Shown here piece after piece: positions 1 to 6,600 of a stretch of 9,907 nucleotides of DNA. Under the pieces are notes generated by a model. That model made no database searches and was not told the DNA's origin. It worked only from the letters and a program-made list of their open reading frames with translations. Origin of the DNA: Candidatus Bathyarchaeota archaeon ex4484_135. GTDB taxonomy: Archaea; Thermoproteota; Bathyarchaeia; EX4484-135. The position numbers were made by a program, and so were the translations under genes. Numbering within the stretch: the stretch's first letter is position 1; every line of letters starts with the position of its first letter. The DNA is taken from the NCBI GenBank assembly GCA_002255025.1, contig NJEJ01000030.1:1-9907 (forward strand), in the 5' to 3' direction.

Positions 1-162
1 AGGGCCATCGGGAGATTGGGCTTCCTCAGGAGGTTAGCCAGGGTGCTGGACCTGATGAGGGCCGTCAGGGCTCATTACGAGGCCTACCCGCAGGACCCAT
101 CTGGGTTCGAGGCCTGGAAGAAAAAAGCCGATGAGCTCTTCTCAGCCGCCAGGCGTCTCTAG
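1..162 (+). CDS. C-terminal fragment of an unidentified protein (5' end outside window)
   Basis: Frame 1 is open from the first base to a TAG at 160-162 and gives 53 residues. The fragment is basic and helical in appearance, with many Arg and Ala residues, a YPQDPSGFEAW segment and the ending ELFSAARRL. There is no cysteine, membrane segment or recognisable motif. Codon choice (AGG for Arg, GCC for Ala) matches the other genes in the window, which supports it being real coding sequence. The gene begins to the left of the window, so no start or function can be given. It faces the ferredoxin gene tail to tail, with 4 bases between the two stop codons. Confidence 0.6.
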   Translation, partial: RAIGRLGFLRRLARVLDLMRAVRAHYEAYPQDPSGFEAWKKKADELFSAARRL

Positions 163-166
163 GCCG

Positions 167-355
167 TCACTCCTTGACCGTGATGGCTTCTTCTGGGCAC
201 TGGGACACACAGGCCTCACAGAGCAAGCACTCCTCCGGCTTGACGGGGACGGACTTAGGTGGGTCGCCCTGGAGCTCGAAGACGCCGACGGGGCAGACCT
301 CGACGCAAGTCCCGCAGCCAGTGCACTTCTCATGGTCGACTATGACCTCCGGCAT
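167..355 (-). CDS. small 2x[4Fe-4S] ferredoxin
   Basis: A 62-residue soluble electron carrier. Two classical cluster motifs are visible: C11-x2-C14-x2-C17-x3-C21-P and C43-x2-C46-x2-C49-x3-C53-P, which is the pattern of bacterial-type ferredoxins binding two [4Fe-4S] clusters. As in that family, the last Cys of each motif serves the opposite cluster. It has no zinc-binding N-terminal extension of the kind seen in some archaeal ferredoxins, and no membrane segment. The length is normal. The ATG is supported by a GGGGTG at 364-369, eight bases upstream, and by a TATA-like box at 392-399. The redox partner is unknown. No oxidoreductase subunit is adjacent, though a radical SAM enzyme lies two genes upstream and would need a reductant. 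Function as a ferredoxin is secure; the pathway is not. Confidence 0.93.
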   Translation of the reverse strand: MPEVIVDHEKCTGCGTCVEVCPVGVFELQGDPPKSVPVKPEECLLCEACVSQCPEEAITVKE

Positions 356-363
356 CCTCCCAG

Positions 364-369
364 CACCCC
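364..369 (-). promoter_or_regulatory. ribosome binding site of the ferredoxin gene
   Basis: Read on the minus strand, GGGGTG lies eight bases before the ATG at 353-355 and fits the archaeal anti-Shine-Dalgarno sequence. A second purine run, GGAGG at 356-360, touches the ATG directly and is too close for normal use, so the more distant GGGGTG is the likelier site. Confidence 0.5.
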
Positions 370-391
370 TACACCACCGGCACCATCCAAC

Positions 392-399
392 ATTTAAGT
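392..399 (-). promoter_or_regulatory. TATA-like box of the ferredoxin gene
   Basis: The minus strand reads ACTTAAAT about 40 bases before the ferredoxin ATG. Archaeal transcription usually begins some 25-27 bases downstream of the TATA centre. This predicts a start near 369 and a leader of about 14 bases that just includes the GGGGTG site. The box lies directly after the stop codon of the ribophorin-like gene, so the ferredoxin can be transcribed separately from it. Confidence 0.4.
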
Positions 400-407
400 A
401 TGATGGC

Positions 408-2207
408 TCAAGACACCAGCTCCCTCAGCCTGAGCAAGGCCTCCCTGATGGCCGTCCTAGCCCTGTCCTCACGCCTCCTATACTCACGCAGCAGCCTCCT
501 GTACGCCTCGGAGCCTATCTCCTTCCTCCTGTACCTGACCTCTAGGGACCTCATGTCCCTCTCCACGCTGTTCAGCTCGCTCTCGGCGACCTCTAGGTCC
601 CTCACGAGCTCGGACACCAGGCCCCCGACCTCTCTCAGCTCGGGCACGAGGGCCGATATCTCCCTGTCCAGCCGGGCTAGCTCATCCCCTATGGCCTTAG
701 ACCTGGTCTTGAACTTCCTCCTCGATATCTTCTTCTCCCTTAGGGCCTCTCTAAGGGCCGAGAGCTCGTTCCTCAGCCTCGTCCTCCTCTCGTAGACCTC
801 CACGAACCTCAGGACCTTATCGGCTGGTATGGCCACGGCTGGCAGGGCGGGTCCAGCGGGCCCAATGGCCTTGATCACCAGACAGGCCACCAGGCCAGCC
901 ATGCTGGCCCAGAGGGTAGGCCAGAAGGAAGGCCAGAACGGCGAGTACGAGAACTCTACCTTGATGCGTTGGCCGTAGCCGGGTATCACGGGGCTCAGAA
1001 TGAAGCCCACTTCCTGGTAGAAGAACCTCTTGGTCAGCTCGTCCGGCCTGGGGCTTGAGGTCTTGAGAGAAGCCCCCATTGGCAGCACGATCTTCAAGAA
1101 CATCCGGTCCACGGTCCAGCAGAGGCCTTCCGAAGCCCTGAGGGCCAGCTCGAAATTGGATATGCCTTTCTTCTCCGTCCAGCTAGACCACGGGAGCACG
1201 TACGAGACGGTGAGGGAGAGGCTCTCCCCTTTGTTTATGCTGCTCCTCAGGCTCACGGTGACCTCCTTAAAGGATTTCTTCTCCTTCGTGCTGATGTCCA
1301 AGACCCCTACCGGGTCACGGGCAGATATGTGTCTTGCCTCTTTGGGCAAGAGGAGCTTTATCTTTTCCATGTGTGGGCCGGCCCTGTTGACCAACTCGTA
1401 CTCATCTGATACCTTGATGCCGATCAACGGGTCAAGTTCCAAGGTCCTCTTGGCATACGGGCAATCCAACAGGAACATCGGCTCGGGCATCCTGAACCTT
1501 ATGGTGGCTACCTCGCTCGTGAACTCCGTCACGTTAGCCTCTGAATAATAGACCAGCTTGTTGTCTTCTCTCTCGAGCACTCCAGGCTCAAGAGCACTTA
1601 TAAGGGCCCCACGGGGCAACTTGAACTTGAACGACATATTAGATATGAAGAAGGAAGTACACGGGTACATGGGCACTTGTACCTCGTACCTGTCCGCGGC
1701 GAGGAAGGACAGCGGCCCCTTTAGCACGGCTTCAACGGTCAATGCGGCCGTCTGGTTTTCCTCTAGCTCCACGGGCTCCGTGAGGTTCAGGAGGAAGCCC
1801 CTGAAGCCCAGATCGCCTATCCTGATCTCCCTATCCCAGGGCTCGCTCACCTCGCTCCCGTTCACGGAGAGATAGAGGAACTCGAGCCCGATGCCCTCGC
1901 TCCAGGACAGCGGCACGCCGTAGAGGAAGCACTTAAGCTCGGCCTTCCCCGTGGCGTTCAGGATTATCTTGTCCTCCACGAGGACCAGGCTGTAGTTGAT
2001 GTACGCTTCCCTCTCGACCACGGCCGTTAAGTTAGCGTGGTGGAGCGGGAGGCCCCAGCTGCACTGGCTGCCCTCGCTGGGAAGGCCCCTGGCTGGAGGT
2101 AAGACCGGCTGAGCAACCGCTAGGACTAAGCTAGCTGGCAAGGCCATGGCCATGACTTGGAGGGTCAAGAGGACGGTGAGCACTGCTGAGGCTGCCCTCA
2201 CGTCCAT
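408..2207 (-). CDS. ribophorin I-like membrane protein (candidate oligosaccharyltransferase accessory subunit)
   Basis: A 599-residue protein of type I topology. Residues 1-32 form a signal peptide, about 40-420 are an extracytoplasmic beta-rich region, about 429-448 are a single Trp-rich membrane helix, and about 462-599 are a highly charged cytoplasmic coiled coil. All eight N-x-S/T sequons (N59, N71, N84, N116, N141, N151, N190, N225) fall in the extracytoplasmic part. Length and layout match eukaryotic ribophorin I (Ost1). Several short motifs recalled from that family occur in the same order: YPCT at 181-184, a LP..A...RD..G stretch at 287-301, YVLP at 336-339, LPMGA at 375-379 and PDEL at 388-391 before the membrane helix. 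Ribophorin I supports N-glycosylation by the STT3 oligosaccharyltransferase, and homologues have been reported in Asgard archaea. No STT3 gene is in the window. Topology is seen directly; the family assignment is inference from motif order. The alternative is an unrelated surface protein with a coiled-coil tail. Confidence 0.6.
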   Translation of the reverse strand: MDVRAASAVLTVLLTLQVMAMALPASLVLAVAQPVLPPARGLPSEGSQCSWGLPLHHANLTAVVEREAYINYSLVLVEDKIILNATGKAELKCFLYGVPLSWSEGIGLEFLYLSVNGSEVSEPWDREIRIGDLGFRGFLLNLTEPVELEENQTAALTVEAVLKGPLSFLAADRYEVQVPMYPCTSFFISNMSFKFKLPRGALISALEPGVLEREDNKLVYYSEANVTEFTSEVATIRFRMPEPMFLLDCPYAKRTLELDPLIGIKVSDEYELVNRAGPHMEKIKLLLPKEARHISARDPVGVLDISTKEKKSFKEVTVSLRSSINKGESLSLTVSYVLPWSSWTEKKGISNFELALRASEGLCWTVDRMFLKIVLPMGASLKTSSPRPDELTKRFFYQEVGFILSPVIPGYGQRIKVEFSYSPFWPSFWPTLWASMAGLVACLVIKAIGPAGPALPAVAIPADKVLRFVEVYERRTRLRNELSALREALREKKISRRKFKTRSKAIGDELARLDREISALVPELREVGGLVSELVRDLEVAESELNSVERDMRSLEVRYRRKEIGSEAYRRLLREYRRREDRARTAIREALLRLRELVS

Positions 2208-2235
2208 CCCCTTTCACACGCCCCTGGGCCCCCCG

Positions 2236-2247
2236 CTTTTTATTAAT
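2236..2247 (-). promoter_or_regulatory. TATA-like box of the ribophorin-like gene
   Basis: The minus strand reads ATTAATAAAAAG here, an AT-rich island in a very GC-rich stretch. Its centre lies about 34 bases before the ATG at 2205-2207, which predicts a leader of only about 8 bases, so the mRNA is nearly leaderless. The box includes the TAA stop codon (2243-2245) of the upstream radical SAM gene. Confidence 0.5.
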
Positions 2248-3346
2248 GCTGCCCGAGGCCGGGATACTCCAGGTCCAAGTACCTGATGGCCCTCCTAGCC
2301 CTCTCGCGGCCTATCAGGGCTGCTAGGTCCCAGAAGTCCCTTACGGTCTTCCCGGACTCCCTGAGGGCTATTATCTCCTTGGCGGCCGAGGGCCCTATGC
2401 CCGGGACCCTGACCAGCTCCCAGAAGTCGGCCGTGTTTGGGTTAACAGGGAACCTATCGGCCTGGAGCTTGGCCAGGGCTACCTTCGGGTCCTCGTCTGG
2501 GAGCCTCCCGTCTTGGACGAGCTCGGCGAGCTCCCAAGCTCTCACTCCGTAGTCCCTGAGAAGGAAGGAAGCCTGGTAGAGCCTGAGGACGCGTTTCCTC
2601 GGGCAGGGAGGCCTGTCCTCCAGAGGCGTCCCTTTCACGGGCTCGAAGGGGCTGAAGTAGACACGCCTCAGGTTCAGCTTCCTGAAGAGCCAGTCGGTCA
2701 TGTAGATGAAGTCCAGGTCATTATCCTCTAGGACTCCCACGACCACCTGGGTATCCAGGCCCGCCCTGCAGGCACCATAAGGCCTCCTGCGGGCTCCCTG
2801 GGCCAAGGACCGGGCTTCTTCAGCGGCCCACTCGAGCCTCTTCAATATATCGGTCCTGAAGGACCCCTTATCCGGGCATATTTGGTCGAATAAGCTCTCG
2901 TCGGGTGCCTCAAGGTTGACGCCCACTCGGTCGGCCAGCTCGACGGCTTCCCTGACGAGGTGCCTGCTCGTCCCGGGCATGAGCCTGAGGTGGACGTAGC
3001 CCGTGAAGCCCATGGACCTGAGGGCCCTAACGGCCTCAAGCTCGAGTTCAACGGACGAATCCGGGTCCCTGGGTATGGAGGAGCTAAGGAAGACGCCTTC
3101 TATGGTCCCCTCACGCCACAGCCTGACCGCTACCCTGGCCAGCTTGTCCGGCTTCCAGGCCCTCTTCTCCCTGGCCGAGAGGCACCTGAGGGGGCAGTAT
3201 AGGCACTCGCTCCGGCATGAATTGGTCATGAGGGTCTTGAGAAGCCTCACCTTGCGTCCCCCAGCCGAGGCCTCGTAGAGAGGCACGTAGCAGCGGTCCC
3301 ACCTAGAGGCCAGGACGAGCACCTTCCACTTGTGGCCCAGGGGCAA
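2243..3346 (-). CDS. radical SAM protein, putative DNA modification/repair family, with C-terminal helix-hairpin-helix
   Basis: A 367-residue cytoplasmic protein. The radical SAM cluster motif is C44-x3-C48-x2-C51 in the segment LMTNSCRSECLYCPLRC, with an additional Cys at 55. A TIM-barrel-like body follows to about residue 290. Residues 301-331 form a helix-hairpin-helix with VPGIGPSAA at 314-322, and a weaker second hairpin lies near 337-358; both suggest DNA binding. This matches the family annotated as putative DNA modification/repair radical SAM protein (COG4277, TIGR03916), which in bacteria is often next to a uracil-DNA-glycosylase-like gene; none is present here. The reaction is unknown. 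The start is TTG at 3344-3346: a GGTGATC lies one base upstream and an in-frame TGA lies two codons upstream, so no longer start is possible. The N-terminal segment KWKVLVLASRWDRC is part of the family domain, which argues against the later GTG at codon 9. Confidence 0.85.
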   Translation of the reverse strand: MPLGHKWKVLVLASRWDRCYVPLYEASAGGRKVRLLKTLMTNSCRSECLYCPLRCLSAREKRAWKPDKLARVAVRLWREGTIEGVFLSSSIPRDPDSSVELELEAVRALRSMGFTGYVHLRLMPGTSRHLVREAVELADRVGVNLEAPDESLFDQICPDKGSFRTDILKRLEWAAEEARSLAQGARRRPYGACRAGLDTQVVVGVLEDNDLDFIYMTDWLFRKLNLRRVYFSPFEPVKGTPLEDRPPCPRKRVLRLYQASFLLRDYGVRAWELAELVQDGRLPDEDPKVALAKLQADRFPVNPNTADFWELVRVPGIGPSAAKEIIALRESGKTVRDFWDLAALIGRERARRAIRYLDLEYPGLGQH

Positions 3347-3347
3347 C

Positions 3348-3356
3348 GATCACCCC
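3348..3356 (-). promoter_or_regulatory. ribosome binding site that fixes the TTG start of the radical SAM gene
   Basis: The minus strand reads GGGGTGATC, a long match to the archaeal anti-Shine-Dalgarno sequence, one base before the TTG. Counted from the GGTG core the spacing is four bases, which is short but usable. Together with the TGA two codons upstream, it makes TTG the best start. Confidence 0.6.
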
Positions 3357-3375
3357 ACCTTACCGTTGTGGCGTC

Positions 3376-3384
3376 GTAAAAAGC
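3376..3384 (-). promoter_or_regulatory. possible TATA-like box of the radical SAM gene
   Basis: The minus strand reads GCTTTTTAC about 35 bases before the TTG start. The predicted transcript start, near 3354, would give a leader of about 8 bases holding little more than the GGTGATC. The T-run is a plausible but not canonical TATA element. Confidence 0.35.
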
Positions 3385-3411
3385 AATTGACTGGTGGTAA
3401 GGGGCCAGCCG

Positions 3412-3604
3412 TCAAGGTCGTAGACCACCATAAAATTTTATGCTAAGAGCCTCTATGAGCTTATCGCTCAATAATACCTCATCATCCCCCTCCACGGAAA
3501 CGGCCTTAGCCCTGGCCCAGGCCGAATTCCTATCAGCAGCCACCACACGGACTTGGGCATAACCCAGTACCTTGGCTTCAAGAACCAGTCTTGGGAGTTT
3601 TCAT
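3412..3604 (-). pseudogene. small reading frame disrupted by one extra A near its start
   Basis: Between the protease and the radical SAM gene, the minus strand is open for 62 codons (3415-3600), ending at TGA 3412-3414, without an ATG, GTG or TTG near its 5' end. An ATG exists at 3602-3604, but its own frame stops after eight codons. Removing one A from the AAAA after that ATG joins it to the open frame, giving a protein that starts MKLPRLVLEAKVLGYAQVRV. Its body has a gene-like composition: an alternating hydrophobic start, then GDDEVLLSDKLIEALSI. The ending (FYGGLRP) is less convincing, so the 3' end may be eroded too. I do not recognise it securely. GDDEVLLSDKLIEAL faintly recalls the C-terminal lobe of archaeal retropepsin-like proteins, but no DTG motif is present. 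It could be a decayed gene, a sequencing error or chance. Confidence 0.4.
3429..3442. repeat. 14-base perfect palindrome, CATAAAATTTTATG
   Basis: A perfect inverted repeat without a spacer, centred between 3435 and 3436, in an otherwise GC-rich region. It lies near the 3' end of the disrupted small frame and about 85 bases ahead of the radical SAM start. It could be a protein binding site or a bidirectional TATA element, but it is too far from the start codon to be that gene's core promoter unless the leader is long. Confidence 0.4.
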
Positions 3605-3606
3605 GG

Positions 3607-3616
3607 AAATAAAAAA
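3607..3616 (-). terminator. T-rich terminator downstream of the protease gene
   Basis: The minus strand reads TTTTTTATTT, starting 25 bases after the protease stop codon (3642-3644). Archaeal transcription termination commonly occurs at such oligo-T tracts without needing a hairpin. A short inverted repeat (AAGAGG and CCTCTT, 3644-3659) overlaps the stop codon upstream of it but is not adjacent to the T-run. Confidence 0.5.
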
Positions 3617-3641
3617 GGAGGGCTTGGGGGACATCTCTCGT

Positions 3642-6600
3642 TTAAGAGGATCTCCTCTTGATCAAGCTAGCAGCTGCCAGCGCTACTGCTGCGGCTCCTA
3701 AGACCGTGCCCGATAGACCGCTGTAAGGAGCGGCTTTAGCCAACATTGACGGCTTCGGCTCTACGTGGAAGGAGCCCAGGTAGAGTGATGAAGCCATTCC
3801 ATGTGGGTCGGTGACCGTCACGTAGACCTCGTAAGTGCCAATCGGCTTACCCTCCGTTGAGTAGACGTAGGTCCACTCAGGCCCGTAACCCGTGAGGACT
3901 ACCACATCTACTTTACCGTCTGGCCTCACGATCCTTATCTCAGCCGTCAGGAGTTCTCCGTCAGGGTCGCTAGCTGTGAAGCCTATGGTAACTTTCTCGC
4001 CCTGCGTGACTACGATTGGTGATATGACGGGGCTACCGCCAGGCCTGAGAGATGGCGCTCTACTGACACACTCGACCACGCCCACCAACAGACTCGTCGT
4101 GGTGCCAAGAGTATCGGTTACATAGGCGTAAACCTTGTAAGCGCCGACCGTCGTGGCCGTGAAGTAAGCACTCCAACGGCCGTTTTCACCGAACACGCTA
4201 AGATCCATCCATGTACCCTCTGGTGTCAGCACCCTGATGGTCACAGTAAGCTCGTAGTAGTCCTCTGGGTCGTACGCTTCTATCTTCACGAGGGCTGTCT
4301 CATTTATGTAAAGGCTGCTAGGCTCAACTTCAGCCTTAGTTATCTGCGGCGGGTAGTTGACTACGAACCACGTAGTGGCCTCGGTGGAGAAGCCCGTTAT
4401 GTCCGTGGCCGTCACGAACACCACGTAAGTTCCGCTCTCAACGCCTGGGAGCGGCTTCCAGGTGGCCACGTAGGTCTCCGTGGCCGGGTCGTAAGTGAAG
4501 TCCAACGTGCAGATAAAGATGTAGTTACCACAGCAGTAGTACACTATGTAGCCAGTCACGGTTATGTCGGTCGTGCCGGTCATATCATCCACGGCTTTCA
4601 CGGCCACGCGAACCTCCTCGCCCGGCGTTACGACGGCCCCTGCCTCGGGCGTTAGGCTCTCTATGGTCGGAGGCATGTTCGACTTAACAGTACAGAGGTA
4701 TGACAGGAGGTTGCCCGTCCAAGTCTCTATGGTCCACGGATAGTTGTGGCTTGGAGTTCCGAAGCCTGGATCAGACACGCCGAACAGCCAGGCCATGATA
4801 AAGGTGTACCAGTCTCCATACTCAAGCACCTCAGGCAAGAACTGCGCACTGCCGCTCACTAAGACGACACGCTTGACCACGTTCGGGCCGAACACGAGCT
4901 TTTCAACTGTCACGACGGCTGGGCCAAAGGAGCCAGGTGGTGTCACGCTCGGAGCGTAGGGCAGTATGTCGTTGATGCCCATGGCCACTATGGTCGGCAT
5001 GCCCACGGCCCAGTCGGCCAACTCCAAGCTGGTACAGTTCACCCAAATGAACGGCACGGCGCCCACGTAGCGACCGAGTATCTGGAAGCCGGGCAGGGCT
5101 TCAACGCCAGCGTTTATCTCGTGATCGAAGAGCTGCGAGTCGCTTATGTTCCAGTCCACGAACCTGAACGGATATGTCGTGAGGAAGTGTGCGTGCTCGT
5201 AGGCCCACTCGGGTATGAAGTCATTCGGTGTGTAGGGGTAGAAGCCGCTGAGGATGAGCAGGCCACCACCGTCCTCGACTATGGCGGCCGTCATGTTCCA
5301 GTAGTTGGCGTAGGCGAAGGTCGGGAAGCAGCTGCCGTATTGCAGGTCCGTCAGATCAGCATACCAGAGCCACCAATCTGGCCAGGCCCACGGGTTGGCC
5401 TCTATCAGAGCACAGTACCCGGCTAACATGGTGTTCCAAGAGTTGACTATAGAGGGCACTATCTCCCACGGGTGGGCGGTCTCGACTATCATGTAGATAT
5501 CCGTAAGCCACCACCTGGTCAGCGTGTACCACAGCGGGTCGAGATCGAAGCCACTGCGGGCCGCATAGACCCAGAGCCAGAAGTACTCGTACTCCAGCCA
5601 CCACCAGCCGTATATGTCGTCGTACAGCACCTTTCCGAGCGGCTCCTCGACCCTGAAGGCCAGCGGCATGGTGGCCACGAGCTCCTCGCCATCGTAGAGG
5701 GCTATGTAGCCCGTGTACAGGCCGGGCTCGGCGTCCTCGGGTATGCATATCAGCACGGGTGCCTCGGCGTGGCCGGGCAGGGCGGGCACATAGCCGAGGT
5801 AGTACTCATCGCCCATCGCCGTCCACATGTAGCCGAAGAGGTTGAAGCCGGTGTGGCAAGGCGTTAAGGGCGGTACTATTGGGCTTATGGTGGCGAAGCT
5901 GGCTATCTCGCTCACATTGCCCTCTATGACCAGCCTGGCGTCGTACAGGTCCCTGCTGGTGGCTATGTCGGCCGTGAACATGTTGAAGTCGCCTGGGAAC
6001 TTGGCCACGTAGGGCGCCGAGTACTCGTTGTAGCCTTCCTCGGGCAGCACGGCCGTCAGGAGCGGGCTGTCGCCCTCCCTGGGCGTCTTGTTTATGACCG
6101 TTATGTCCGGGTAGCACCAGAACGGCGTCAGCTGGCCGTAGGGCGGCCAGAGGTAGATCCACCACTCAGGCCTGCACCAGCCAGTGAAGGCTACGTTGTT
6201 CTGCGTGGCCTCCCAGAACCTGGCCGTATCGGGGGCTATCCAGTAGGCGTCTACCCACACGACCAAGTGGATACGGTCGAAGGCGAGCGTGCTGTTCGCG
6301 TGGAATGTGAACTCGAGTGTTATGGACTGACCGGGCACCAGCCAAGGCTTCTCGGCATAGACGGTATCGTTGCTAAATATGAGCTCTCCATCGCTCAACC
6401 TGTAGGCTCTTATGTGAACAGCATCTATCGAGCCATTGTAAGTGCCGAGGTTCGTGATGGTGACGATTATCGTCACGTTATGACAGGGCTCGGTGTAAGT
6501 CGGGTAGCTTATTTCAACAGCGAGGTCGGCCCTGCGGGCTATGTCGTCCACGTAGAGGAAGTACTTGAATATGTTATGGGCCAGCATGTCGTTCTCGGGC

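Noticed and set aside
1030..1875. Plus-strand open frames of 172 and 105 codons within the ribophorin-like gene
   Set aside because: Antisense shadows of a protein with a clear signal peptide, membrane helix and coiled coil on the other strand; their products have no coherent features.
3453..3560. A 35-codon plus-strand frame in the intergenic gap
   Set aside because: It is antisense to the better-looking disrupted minus-strand frame, is Ser/Thr/Ala-rich in the way expected of a shadow, and has no clear ribosome binding site.
3644..3659. Inverted repeat AAGAGG/CCTCTT as a hairpin terminator
   Set aside because: It lies across the stop codon and the last codons (KRRSS), about 27 bases before the T-run rather than next to it, and archaea usually terminate at T-runs without hairpins.
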